Part shown: positions 15,044 to 27,055 of the stretch, one piece after another
Layout of the letters: every line of letters begins with the position of its first letter
Position numbering within the stretch: position 1 is the first letter of the stretch
Origin: Seriola aureovittata
Lineage: Eukaryota > Chordata > Actinopteri > Carangiformes > Carangidae
Assembly (NCBI RefSeq): GCF_021018895.1
Contig: NC_079377.1
Span: forward strand, 14,825,001-14,889,000
Length of the DNA stretch: 64,000 bases
Direction of reading: 5' to 3'
Notes under the pieces: generated by a model
The model's database searches: none
Told to the model about the DNA's origin: nothing
The model's input: only the letters and a program-made list of their open reading frames with translations
Position numbers and translations under genes: made by a program

Positions 15044-15499
15044 AGTACAGTATATGGTATCCTGTCATTTTGTTGTTATACACGTGTAAATCATTCACTT
15101 TCTGACAGAAAAGAGGCTTTGACAACAAAACCTCACCTTAAAAACAGGGTCACGGAGAAACTGAATCCCACCGCAGACAAAGCATAGTTTTACCTGTGAG
15201 AGCACGGCCTGCCACTGATAGCAACAAAGATGACAATAGCTCAGTGATGGTGTGAAGACTGCCTTTAAGCTATACCGCGCAGGGGGAACAATACAGACTC
15301 ATAGAATACTCCCCCCACACACCACATTGGAGCTCAACAGTGTCTGTTTTAAAGTTCACAAAGCAGCGCCAAGGTCTGCCTACCCTTTCTTTTCTCTCTG
15401 TCTCTTTTTGTGCGTGTTCCCATTCAGCTGGACGGTGTGGCCTATCATCGTCTCCACAATGACAGTAGGTGGAAACGCTAGCTTTCATTACACAAAGTA

Positions 15500-15690
15500 T
15501 AAATAGTGTAATCTATCAGCCCTGCCAATCAGGATGATTGATTATGGGCTGTCAGGGGGGGAGAGTGACACATTAGAAAAGTTTGGTTAACAATGCCTGT
15601 AGCTGGTGCGGGGCTGCTGCCACCCAGCCCAGTGATTAATGTGTTGTCAGCCTGTAATCCCACACCCACGCTTAATGAGGCAAGAATTTA
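15500..15690. other. Candidate conserved non-coding element with PBX-HOX-like site
   Basis: Contains ATGATTGATTATGG (15534-15547), in which TGATTGAT fits the PBX-HOX composite consensus. GTTTGGTTAACAATGCC, GTGATTAATGTGTTGTCAG and CGCTTAATGAGGCAAG follow. There is no coding frame. Confidence 0.35.
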
Positions 15691-16466
15691 TCATCTCTGC
15701 AGAGTGGCAGATGTCAGGGAGAAAGGAATCCAAGTGGCTGGAAACAATATACTTTTTCTAGCCTGCGCTTGACATGTCTGACAAGCTCTAAAAACCACAA
15801 ATAAGGCGTGTGTAAGCACAAACTTCAGTGGAGGGACTTTCAGTTCTGGCTCTGTCCTCTGTTGCATGCTCTGAAAGTCGCTGGTGCTGAAAGAAGACTC
15901 CATCTCCAGTAACACTGTACTGAAGAACAGACACAACTGGTATAATGGATTAAAGCTCAAATGATCCAGTGCACCGTGGGAGGGAAAAGAAGTCCAATGC
16001 CACCATGTTTGTGCATATTTAAGGAGAAAAACATTTGCGCTTTCACACAAATCAACTAAAACTTTCCATTTGGTCCCTATGATAAATCATAAACAAATGT
16101 CACACTTTTGTATAGACTGTCTCCACCTCATCTGGCACAGATTTGAAGTTCTAACACTCATTAACTTTTTCTTTTTTAAATAGCATCAACATCTGCATGT
16201 CATAAACAACAACAACTTTACTTGAATTATCTGATAAACATCTGAATGTGAATTAAAGCAAAGCTGCTGAGAGTGGGTGCACATGACAGTCAACTTCAAA
16301 GTAAACTATAAATGCGAGTGCTGAAATGGTGATTAATGTGTACTGTCAACATCAACTAAAAGAGACAGGCCAAGCAATAACTGATCTCTTTGAGAGATTT
16401 AAAGTTTGGCACCGTTCTGTGGAAACACCCAGTGGGGTAGGAGGTAGAAGAAAAGAGAGATGGATT

Positions 16467-16495
16467 CTTTTTTTTTTTCTTTTTTTTTTTTTTTA
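16467..16495. repeat. Poly-T tract
   Basis: Poly-T of about 29 bp with a single C interruption at 16480; no adjoining retroposon recognised. Confidence 0.9.
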
Positions 16496-19400
16496 GAGCA
16501 CAGAAAAACACTAAGCCAGCTGTCTCTCATTAGGATAGCAGCATCTTCCTGTCACCAAAGAGACCAACAGGGAGGATTAGCTCTGATTGGACTGATAGAC
16601 CAAAGCACTGGGACGCTGCACTATGTAACAGCTAAAAGCATCATTTGATAAGAAGTGTAATTGAAGGGATGCCTTAGTGGCTATAATATTGTTCCTACAG
16701 TACACGCAGAGGGATTGTGGAGTTTTGCAACCCCTTAGCATGCAATGAAAGAAGGCTCAGTTTCATAGAGGAACATAATGACTATGAGATACAGGGCTGT
16801 GTGTGCAGAATTTACTTTACATATGTCTAAAAAAATGATAAGTGTTCAGTGATACTGGAAGGAGGAAGTGTGTTATTTCCCTGTAGTTTTTTGTGTTTAA
16901 ATGGAACAGAGCAGCGAAATTACTATAAAAACATGGTCCTTCCCTAAGGCATATAAAAGATCTATTTGGAACAGTATATGTAAAAAGCAAAGGCTTTGTA
17001 GCTTGCCAATCCCAGTATTATTACACTAATAAAAACTTAACAAAGACTTATATTTTAAAGATGAAAAAAGTGAAAAGTTACGTGAATGATTGCATGATTT
17101 GTCAAACTTTATGAAAACTTTATATCAAAATGGGACAGGGAGACATCTCATTATTGCTGGCCAGCCTTGGCCTGTTTTCTGACAGGCCTCAAACTCCACC
17201 GCTAAACACAAGAGACGTCGAGACAACAAATGCTTCACCACAGAGGCACTCCTTCTCTGTACTGGATGCCAGCAGAAGGAGAGGAAAATCAGTTAATGCA
17301 GCACGGCCACTTCAGTGTCTCATAAAAGCCCTTACAAAAACACATGTTTGTTTTTTATGCTCTGCGTTTGGCCAAAAATGAATAATACATCTATCATTTT
17401 CGCTTGCGAGAGTGACGTGACACTGAGGTCACGCACCCCATGTCTCCAGGCTTTGAAAGAGGCAATAAATCAATCTTGGCACTATTACTTACAATTAATT
17501 GTGCTTTAAAGTTTTACAGTGTGTTTATGATATGCAGGGCCTGGATGATTTATGTGGACAGTGTGAGTCATTCCCTCTAATTGGTGTTGTTTTCCCGGCT
17601 TATAACCCCTGTGTGACCTCTTAGTTTAAGCTGCCAGAGCGTGCTGAACTGGGCCTGTCGCACTGGTCCAAACACTGGACAGGCTCATACTTCAGCAGTC
17701 ATTTACAGAGAAATACACACGTGGAGGCGTACACCACTCACAGATACTGACACACAAATACACATACCTGAGAGAATGAACATGTGGCTCCCTAGAAATA
17801 TCTGTGTATTTCGTCTATCACACAAACTAAACACGTCCGAACAATTATAAACAGCTGTTTTAACATTTAGGATATGTTGTCATTTAAAGACAGAGAACAG
17901 CAGTGTCTGAAGTGATACAATTAACAGATAACAAGACGTTATGTAATATGAGGGAAAGAACATAATATGAAAGCAAGCACATCCTAATCTGTCCGTGAGT
18001 GTATCTGTCTGAACATAAAGCAGACAGGCGTTCAGTGTGGTTACATTTTGCCCACAACTCCTCCTCAATCCGCAGCGCTGTCCTTAGTCGACCTATTGTA
18101 TACATATTGATTTGGGAAAGTGTCATGAAAGAGAGGTGACAAATCAGGGTTCTGTATGCATAATAGCTGGTGCAAATACAGAATCTAGCAGAGACGGAAA
18201 GAGTGGTAATAAACTTGCTACCACAGCAATCTGTTGGGTTATATTTCCTTCCCCTGTTGAGAACCATATTCTTTGAGTTTTCTCTGAGGACACATTTGTT
18301 CTGTAAAATGATTCAGCTAACCCACTGAAGGCACATTCACAAAGCGCTATATTGCATGCTGTTTGTTATGTTTGAGAGCTTCGGGGAACTCATAACTCTC
18401 AAGCACAGAGATGAACGTGGCAACATACTTTACAGGGCACATTTGAGACTTGAAAAGGAAGCAAAACAACCAACCTATAGCAGAATGCCTTCTCTTTTTC
18501 CAGAGTTATATTGCAAAAAAAAAAAGAAAAGAAAGAAAAAGCCACAATCATGCATCACATAATGCACAATCATGGGTCTAAAACCATGCAGTCTATCTTA
18601 GATTTGGACTGCTCCCTTCAGTGCAAACTTAAAATGAACCGCTGTCTGCTGCAGAGTAAAACAGGTTAGTGTCTGGGGAAGAAAAAACAGAACTGAAAAG
18701 ATCCACTTGAGGACTTTCCTGGCTCTGTCACTGTCAATTCCCTTGAAGAACCGTTACCCTGTGTGCAGAGACTCATGGGACCCGGGAGTTGGCTCAAGCC
18801 ACCCTGCAATGCAGTCTGCTTTACATTATACGCAGAAGGATGTGGGAAAAAAAACTTGTGTTCATGCTAGAAAATCAAGTCAAATACTTCGTTCAGGCAA
18901 AATCTAAGTGACATCCGAGGAACATTTATACCCGCTGACGTAGCTACCAAGCTGTGCTTAGTGAGGGGGACCATAGACTTACTTCATTCACTGTGAAATA
19001 CTCTTAAACATGTGGCAAGGAGTAAATGTTATTCTACTAGTTAAATTTGCTACGCACTTTTTTTAGCGGTGCTCGGGATCTGAAAACAGAATGTGCTGTC
19101 ACAGTGTTTTGATAGACATGGCCAGTTTAACCCAAGGGTTCGACAGCATAATATGGGCTCCGTGGCGGAGTGGAGGGAGCCGGAGGAACCAAGCCAAAAC
19201 GTACCACATGTATTTTCCGAAAGCAGCCCAACACAGTCCAAATGGCTCTACGTGGTTTAACGCCATTTCATTCCATGACCTCTAAGTCCTCAAAGAGAAT
19301 TATCACATTATAGCATTCCAACACGCCCAATTTCCCAAAATACAGCTCAAGGCTTTTCCACTCTGACTCTGCTTAGTGTTGTGGTTTTGGGAAAACACTT

Positions 19401-20359
19401 CAATCGTACCCTCTGTGTTTTTTTGTTTACTTCAGGTATTTATAAATTTATTTTTTTCTCCATCTCTCTCTTGTCTTTGTCATTTTGCCTCTGCTTCTGT
19501 CCAACTACTTGTCCTTTCCACTCAGAAATGCAATATAACAAAAACCTAAAAGAGAAAATTACAAACCCCCCCTCCTTGAAGCAAACACCAAAACATTCGG
19601 ACAAGTCAGTGACGGCTCATTGTCGCCCACTTAGTGTCATGCCCACTAGGGTATAAAGACAAACAGTAACAATTAAAGTGGCGACAAAACTATCCTCACT
19701 ATCTGAACATGGCTATTTCATTTGAGCACAGTTCTTTGTCATTGCAGTGAATGTTGCTTCAACTTTTTTGTCAATTTTGCACTCGCAGACCTCATCGCAG
19801 AGGTTTGTGTGTGTGTGTGTGCTTGCGCTTTTTCCTGCAAACAACCGGCCGTTGACTGTCTGGTTGTGATTTAGGGAACATGGAAAACATTGGGAATGTA
19901 TGAAAAGTTATGGTGTTCAGATTGTGCTAAAGACCATAACTGCTTTATCAGAACCATGTGGCGTCGCTCAGTGCCATGCCATAATGGCATGATTGAAAAG
20001 GAGTTTAAACTGTGGTCACAATCCACTCAGATATGACTCAAGAGGGGTCTCGAAAGTTCAGCACTGTCTCTTTCATAGTGCACCCATTAACTGTTCCAAT
20101 ACATACATCATGCAGTGGGAATGATCTGATAGAGGGGCTTTTTCTTCAGATTTATGCTGTCATGAGTGGTCATGTATCACTGTAACCCTGCTGCTGTTAC
20201 TATGGTTTCAATTTATCTACTGTAAACAGTAGGAGGGAGATTTGTCATTTAAGGTCTTGGAGGAAAAAGAACCGTATGCAGAGCAAAAAAACTTTAGAGG
20301 ATACACCCCAAAGTCAAATAATTTCCTAAATAAATCTTTTAAATCACGTCTGTGGTCCT

Positions 20360-20700
20360 GTATTCCCCCCACCCCCCATGTGCACTAATTGAGACTCAAA
20401 TGGTAGCACAAGCGACAGCAAGACAGCTAATTACCATCCTTTGTAATGAAGCAAATGGCAGACACTGTACCATGAGCCACTGTTATGAGCAACACCCTGC
20501 TGTACCAGACATAATAGCAAACACAAATATCTAATTATGCTATCATCTATCCTTGCGTTCCTGTTCTGTCGCAGACGTTTCGCTAATTGGTGGCCCGCAC
20601 TATTGGTCAGCTTACAATCACTCCGATGATGTGGACAATTAGAGCCGGGAGGTACTCATGGCTCATCAAGTCCGTGATAGTTGACACATCACGTCTCATC
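20360..20700. other. Candidate conserved non-coding element
   Basis: CACTAATTGAGACTC, CAGCTAATTACCATCC, CTAATTATGCTATCATC and GCTAATTGGTGGCCCGC are homeodomain-core motifs in a complex stretch without simple repeats. There is no coding frame. Confidence 0.28.
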
Positions 20701-21579
20701 TAACTCAAAACAAATGTTACGGAAATGCTGCTGTGCTGTGACATTGCAGGGGCCCAGATACGAGATACGTCCGGGCAAAAAATCCCCTTCACTGTGTAGA
20801 CTCAGTCAAACACCGCTAATAAGGAACTGTGGATAGGACAGCACAAGTATGTTGGGGCACACACAAAATACTGTGTGCAATGGGAGGCAGACGCGTTTTC
20901 ATCAAAGCTGTAACCTTTTACTTTGCATAGGGAATAAATAATCATATACAGCAGGTTCAAAGACACAAAGACACAAAAAACACACACATCATGTCAGCTA
21001 GAATCAGTGATTATCTCTCCTTTCATCTAAGGCTGTGGCGACACAGGCAAACATTTCTTTTTCGCTGACAAGCTATGTAAATAAAATCTTATAAAGTGAC
21101 TTTACCCTGCCAAAAAGCATTGTAGAGGTCCTTAGTCTCTTTTTATATAAAGTGGATGAACAGTGTTTTCATTCCACTTTTCTCCATCTACCAAACATGC
21201 CAGACTGAGGTTAAATTATTTCAATGTTTTGCTTTCTCGCTTGCCACTTGCATGAAGAATCAAGAACAAAGCATAGCATGAACTGACACTAAAAGAGTAC
21301 ACTATCTTAGCTGATTGTCTCAAACAATAAATATTTTGTTTTGCGTGTGCACTTTTAAACCCGACATCGACTCACATGCTTCTGATTTGTCACTGGATGC
21401 CTTCGCTCTTGCTACTCTGGATCCGTTTTTACCTCCGTGGCTCACTGTCAAAGCCCCAGAGACCTTGAAATGAAAAAGCTTAGCTAATCCAAACGGTAAA
21501 TATTTCATGACCTTACAATTACATGAAATCAAACCTAGGCTAAAGCTGTTCATTTATATTGCATTATCAAAGCGGTATT

Positions 21580-21632
21580 AAAAAAAAAAAAAAAAAAGGG
21601 GGGGAAAAGGGGGGGGGAAGGGGTGAAGTGGG
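21580..21632 (+). repeat. Poly-A/poly-G tract with canonical G-quadruplex motif
   Basis: A run of about 18 A is followed by G7-AAAA-G9-AA-G4-TGAAGT-G3 (21598-21632). Four G-runs of at least three with loops of 4, 2 and 6 nt satisfy the standard quadruplex rule. It lies about 0.5 kb beyond the last visible LRMDA exon, on the non-transcribed strand of the gene. Confidence 0.85.
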
Positions 21633-22077
21633 TATATCTATGAACCTTGCGAACTCTAATTAGTCTGTGTGACCCAAAACAAGAGAGGGAGGAATAAGTG
21701 CATGGGCGCAGGATAATTAAGCGATTGTGAGCGGCATGTACGTGAGCTGTCACTCCGATCGGCAGCCATGTCACACTTGGCAACACAACCACGACCGGAC
21801 AGCCGCCCGTCGTCTTTGATCTGGGCTCATGCATACGGAATCAGGTCAGGCCGTGGTCACACACATTTACACACACACGCTCTCACATGCAACACACACG
21901 TACATGATAGTAAGCGATAGTAAAGAGAGACTCTTTTCAAAGGGCCACGGTAGTAGGACCTCTGTAAAGGGAGACTGACAGTCAAGCATGCACAGGAAGA
22001 AAGGCAGGATAAAGGAAAACAATAGAAAAGGGAGGAAAGGGATGAATGTGACAAATCCACTCAAGGGACTACAGCTT

Positions 22078-22104
22078 AAAAAAAAAAAACAACAAAAAAA
22101 AAAA
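22078..22104 (-). promoter_or_regulatory. U-rich tracts directly after the LRMDA exon donor
   Basis: On the transcribed strand the donor GTAAGTTATG is followed at once by a T11 tract, GTTG and a T12 tract. U-rich sequence just downstream of a 5' splice site is a known binding context for TIA1-type splicing enhancers. It may be a functional element or a simple poly-A/T slippage tract. Confidence 0.35.
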
Positions 22105-22114
22105 CATAACTTAC

Positions 22115-22241
22115 AGTGTCTGACTTGGGTTTGACCACTTTCATGAATGCTCCTCTTGCCTGTGCCTCCATCACTTCTTTCTTGGTAACTTTCCTGGTGT
22201 CCAGGAACTTCAGCTGGGGCAACTTGTGCAGAACAAAGTAC
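22115..22241 (-). CDS. lrmda: LRMDA internal exon: LRR cap, ending MKVVKPK
   Basis: This 127-bp exon has the acceptor GCTTTCTCGCAG before 22241. Its first G completes the split AG|G Arg codon of the preceding exon, giving [18 protein letters not shown]. It then reads [20 protein letters not shown] and VVKPKSDT. The segment [13 protein letters not shown] followed by a charged helix and MKVVKPK is the LRR C-terminal cap and the signature stretch of LRMDA. The donor is a strong GTAAGT (22114-22109), leaving phase 0. Downstream of the donor the transcript runs into two U-rich tracts. The open frame continues a few codons into the intron (VSYVFFFVV), which is read-through and not protein. The short C-terminal tail exon expected after this one was not found between 1 and 22114. 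Confidence 0.92.
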
Positions 22242-25200
22242 CTGCGAGAAAGCAACAATTCAGCTTAAACTGTACCACACTGCCGCCTTAAAAGGTCCGC
22301 TTGTAGGCCAGTTTCTTGACAAAGAGACAAACAGAGAATCTAAGGAAATGTGTAAACGGTGACACACTAATCAAACTGACACCAATTCTAATATGTAAAT
22401 GCACGCGTCAACAAAACTTGAAAAGAATCTGTGTTTAGAGAGATTTAATGGTGATGCAGATTTAATGGTGATATTTTCTTGTATGTAATAACTTCAAAGC
22501 TGATAAGAATAAGTACGACATATAAATAGCAAGAAAGGAGATACAACCCATCTGCCAGAGCTGTCATTCTGGCAGCATCACAGATATCTCTCTAAGCTTT
22601 CAGACACACTCTGTCTTTCATTGGGAGGGAGAGAAATGTCACAAGATAATGGTTGGAATACATAGATGACAACAGATCCTTTCACAGGCAGGCAGGGATA
22701 GAGGAACCGGTATGTCAGGGCTGAGCTGGTAGCCAAAAAGGACATGCATGCAGCACCTAAGTGGAGGGTGAGAAAGGACGGGGGATATGGGCACAGACAA
22801 GACCTGTGCGCAAAGAGCCGTGACAAATTGATGATGGCGATGGCGATGAGGGGAGATGGCAAAGCCCATGTCAAGTTTTCAACACCTGAGGATTATAAGG
22901 AGGGGATGCAGGGATCACGTTTAGACTGACATGGAACAGGAAATATCTCTGTGGAAAATTATGGGGAAAAAAAACGTCTGAGATAATTTGAAAAAAGCAT
23001 AAAACAAAAAGAGTGTTTAACAGCAGAAAGAAAACAAATGATTAAAACACTAAATTTTTCAAATGGGCCTAAATGACTTCTTATAGGAACATTATTGTAT
23101 GGTAAAATGACTCCTAGCCTCAAATAAGAGCTCCCTTTCCGACAAGAGCACCAGCACTCAAATACAAGAGGCACCATTCGCATCCTGCGTCTGCCTCCTT
23201 GTAAAAGGACTTTGTTCAGGGCATTTCCATGATGAAATGTGAAGATGCCCTTGGGAGACATGCAGAGAGGTTATTCTCCATAGGTAACCCACCATCACAG
23301 GGTCAGAGCAGATGACAAGGCTCTGTCAGCCAGTAGGGATATTAATGATTCAACCCAACCACAGAGGGAGGATAAGAGAGCGCAGGGGGGTAGGGGGGGT
23401 AGTGGAGATGACTGGGGAAATGAAAGATTCGTAGCCTTTTTTTTTTTTTTTTTTTAAGCAATACTAAACATGTGTTGACATCAATATGATTTTTTTTGCC
23501 CTTGGAAGTGGTTATTGCAGTAAAAGTAAAACTTTTATAAAGAACTAGATTATCTTAATTCAAGAAAAAAATAAATAAACAGAAAACCAGGCAAAGTTTT
23601 ACTTCATGGCTCTTTTAATATCGTAAAACTTTCCCTGGATTTTTTTTTTTTTTTTTTTTTGGGGGGGAGAGTGTATGTCTAATGTCTATATAATCTGGTA
23701 TTTATTACAGGGAGAGTAGAAGCAATCTACATAAGGCATACCTTATCATTTATTTGACTTTTACCATAACAAAGAAGGTATACAATAGCTTTACAGTTTG
23801 GTATAAAGTATACAAGAGACTGTTTATGTTCAGAGAAATTTATATGACTGAAAAAAATGACAGAAATCAATCAAACCTATTGAATATTAATTTCCCCAAA
23901 TATTTTGAATTGTCATATATGTTGCCTGTGAATTCTCAAAATTTTACATTTTTGTTCAGCTGACCTGCATTGCACTGAGTAAAAAGAGACTACACTGATA
24001 AAAGAAGGTTACACTAATAGTTAACTAACTATTTGAAAGTATATCAGTTGAACATCATTTCCATTTTTGTTTTAATTAATACTAAATATAATAACATGAA
24101 ACATGAAATAAAGTGCCATCAATCATTATACTTAGTGTAACAGCTATGGAAGACAACATAAAAAACTTTAAAAAAAATTATATTTATAGATATTAAGGGT
24201 AAATATTATGCAGCTCCATTTATGACATGTAGAAAAAAAAAGGTTGAGTGAACACGAAGTACAGCTGATGGATGAGGCACCTCCGGCACAAGACCTATGA
24301 TCTGCCACAAAAGGAGATCAGACAAACTGATAACTTTCCTCAAGATAAGAAGTTAAAATGTCACATGAAAATATGTTAATCTTTATACATCAGAGAGGCA
24401 GAGAGAAAGGACTGAGTTTTTTGGTGGGACAGTGTCCTATAAGCACAACGCTGCATAATCACAACCCACTGTGAACATACAATATAATATCAAAGCTTTA
24501 AACTATTGTTATTGTAATACCACAAATGGCCACCGAGCGTATGCATGGCCGGCTAAGAACAGGACAACATTTAACCTCCCCGCAGACTACACAATACTGT
24601 GTGAATGAATACTATGTTTCTATGTCATTGCACTAATTGGGGCACCGATGCAACGCACCAGGGTATTTCACTTGAGAGACCAAGAGCTCCCGAGGCCCTG
24701 GGCTGGGTATTTATTGCCCAAGGCCAGTGCTGTCACGACCTGCATACAGCCTAACCTTGTCAGACATGAAATCTGCATCACGCTCAAATTGATGTTTTAC
24801 TATGTGACACATTATGAATATTACATTACAGGACCGTAGACGTTGTCAGTCAAAACAGAACAGCTCTCCTCACCAGTAAGATAAGCATGCGACGAGAGGG
24901 AAAAGGGGGAGAAGGGAAGAAAAGGAGGGAAAGGGGGGGGGGCAACAAAAAGAGAGAATAAAGATTATTCAAGAAAGGCAAGGTTGGTAAATGATTAATA
25001 GGCAACACTGAGTCAGAAACAAGCACTTAGGGCTAAAGCAGACAAAAGAGAGTATGCTTTTCGCCTTTTATCGCATTTCATGTAAAGGACCCTGACAAAT
25101 GGTGGTCATATTGCATGGCTTAAGGCCTAGCTTGATGTTTAATGCATCATCTGCTCTGGTAAGGCAGGGTAGTAAACACTCATTCGTGGTGGTGACTAGT

Positions 25201-25506
25201 CACACATGAAATCCATTTTGCAAACCGGAGTGTAGAGGGGCCAGTTGACAAAGCTTTTAGAGTGATGTGGTTGAATCCACAGTCTGCTTGTGAAATACAG
25301 GGGTCTGGATGTTAAAAAAATAAAAAAGGAACATCTACAAATCCATTACTTACAACAACTATCACTCTGAATAGTGGCAAAACTGTCTGACTGAAAAAGT
25401 AAACACACCCAGAACATTATCTATCCATCCACCCATCCAGTTCAGAGTAATATCCTTTCCTTATTTATGTGTGACATCATCACAGTTCATCTATGTAATA
25501 ACTGAC
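22242..25506 (-). other. GT-AG intron of LRMDA (3265 bp)
   Basis: This is a conventional intron with donor GTCAGT and acceptor CTCGCAG. Inside are two poly-T runs on the plus strand (23438-23456 and 23640-23660), a polypurine tract (24893-24942, with a run of about nine G) and an AT-rich middle (23740-24240). A complex stretch around 24600-24850 could be a conserved non-coding element. I see no coding sequence in it. Confidence 0.8.
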
Positions 25507-25646
25507 CTGTATCTCTGGTAGTCATCCTCATCCTTATCCGGGCTGACCAGCTGGTTGGGGCAGGCCTCATTTCCCAGCAGGCTTAGGTACTCCAGTGACG
25601 GGGTCACATCAGCCAAGTGTTCCAACAGGGCCTCGATATCAGTCAG
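25507..25646 (-). CDS. lrmda: LRMDA internal exon: last LRR and start of LRR cap
   Basis: This 140-bp exon begins in phase 0 with [20 protein letters not shown], continues [20 protein letters not shown] and ends DDYQRY plus two bases of an Arg codon. [14 protein letters not shown] is the typical last LRR strand leading into the cap of LRMDA and related small LRR proteins. The donor is GTCAGT (25506-25501), a normal GT site leaving phase 2. The 5' edge is set by reading frame: TGA lies in frame one codon upstream (CAC between), and no usable AG acceptor exists between that stop and the conserved LTDIEALL. The only in-frame junction uses a terminal AC (25648-25647), consistent with a U12 AT-AC intron. 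Joined to the preceding exon it reads [15 protein letters not shown] without a break. Confidence 0.9.
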
Positions 25647-25662
25647 GTGTCAAAGGGCGGAT

Positions 25663-25670
25663 GTCAAGGA
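25663..25670 (-). promoter_or_regulatory. U12 branch-site match TCCTTGAC
   Basis: The minus strand reads GTCCTTGACATC here. TCCTTGAC fits the minor-spliceosome branch consensus TCCTTRAY at every position. It lies just upstream of the frame-determined AC acceptor, where a U12 branch site is expected, and pairs with the perfect ATATCCTTT donor at the other end of the intron. Confidence 0.8.
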
Positions 25671-26244
25671 CCTAGTGCTGTTAATTACATTAGCATTTAC
25701 TACCCACACAGCCCCTCCCAGGCCTGTCTGCACTAAAACACGTCACTGTCAAATTTACAGAGGTGCTCAAAGGGGCTAGTCACTGGCTTTGTGAGACTGG
25801 GCAGACAGAGGGGCAATTTAAGGTGCAGGATTTGGCATATAGCAGTGACACAATTTGGCTGCTGCTCTCTCTCTCTCTTTCTCTCGATCTCTTTCATTTC
25901 CTAGGTGGCCGGGTGCAGAACAGTGACAAAATGATGGATGCCCTGTGGTTCAAACAGTCCGTGCTTCCCAGAGCCGTGCTGTGGAAAACTTTTGCGAAAC
26001 GTGGAAAAAACAAACAGACCCTAAGCAGGCACATTCATCACTAATACATTCACTTGGAAAATTGAGCCCCAAAGTGTCAAAATACAACTGCACTAATGCA
26101 GTGCTCGAGCTTTAAAATGGCACTGTGCCACGACAGGATGTACATAATTGGCCTATTAGCATGTGCCGACCACTTCACAACCAAACTCGGCACACAGTCC
26201 CAGACGCACACTTCAAGGAGCCCCAGTTTTAATGTTGACTCTGG

Positions 26245-26246
<2 letters not shown>

Positions 26247-26280
<34 letters not shown>
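26247..26280. repeat. (GT)17 microsatellite inside the U12-type intron
   Basis: A pure GT run of 34 bp within the AT-AC intron, followed by GAATGTGTGAGAGAGAG. Confidence 0.97.
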
Positions 26281-26285
<5 letters not shown>

Positions 26286-27055
26286 TGTGAGAGAGAGTGA
26301 GCATCGTTACCCAGTAGGATCTGCATAACCAGAGGAAAACAGGACACATTGCTAAACCTGTTCTGAAGCTTAGAGGGGAAGTTCACAAATTTTTGACTGA
26401 TCATAAACAGCCTCGCAATGTGCCAGTGTCTTGAATTTAGGGTGGCTGTGCAGAGCTCTGGTTTCAACATGTTTACGCTGGGTGGCAAGAAGAATTCACC
26501 AGGCCATTATAATCAATGTGCCACAATGTTTGCATGTTCTAGTTTGTTCAGTGACAAATTAAATAACCGGTTCAATTTATTTCAGCGATGTAAAGAAGTA
26601 GCATCTGATACAAATGTGAAAAATCTTAAATCTATAATTCCTATAATTTAAAATAACGGATATTACCAAGGAGCAAATACATTTCATTATAATTTTTTTT
26701 TTATTCTAGGGATGCAATTTTAATCCAATACAATCTATCCTCTTTGAAAATAAAAACACATCTGTTATGTTGACTCTAAAATCTGAATCCACTAGAGGTC
26801 CCTGTGGTTCAAAAACTAGTCCTGTGTTGAGCTCTGTGACAGCCAAGTTTCTTCTGCACTCTGTTGCAACACACAATGCTCCCTCCAAAGCCATGACATT
26901 GAAAACTGGTTCTTTGAGACAAAAGCAGGTTGTATTAACATCGCAATGTAAGCAAAATAAACTTGATTCTGAGACTGATGCCTGTAATCTATATCTGCAT
27001 AGTAGACTGCAAATCAAAGACAAAGAGAGGCTGAGTGATTTGTTTGAAAGGATAT

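Larger units (their letters stand above)
25647..27055 (-). other. U12-type AT-AC intron of LRMDA (1409 bp)
   Basis: On the minus strand the intron starts ATATCCTTT (27055-27047), a full match to the minor-spliceosome donor. It ends TTTGACAC at 25647. TCCTTGAC (25670-25663) matches the U12 branch-site core, with the branch adenosine at 25664, 17 nt before the intron end; this is on the long side of the usual spacing. No polypyrimidine tract and AG acceptor fits the frame. The intron also holds a (GT)17 run at 26247-26280 and a complex stretch near 26090-26200 (TAATTGGCCTATTAG) that could be a conserved non-coding element. Two forward ORFs of 93 and 100 codons inside it have no recognisable features. 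Confidence 0.82.

Noticed and set aside
25651..25675. Conventional AG acceptor (CACTAG) for the second LRMDA exon
   Set aside because: Using it would put an in-frame TGA before the conserved LTDIEALL segment, and its polypyrimidine context is poor; the AC end fits the frame and the U12 donor.
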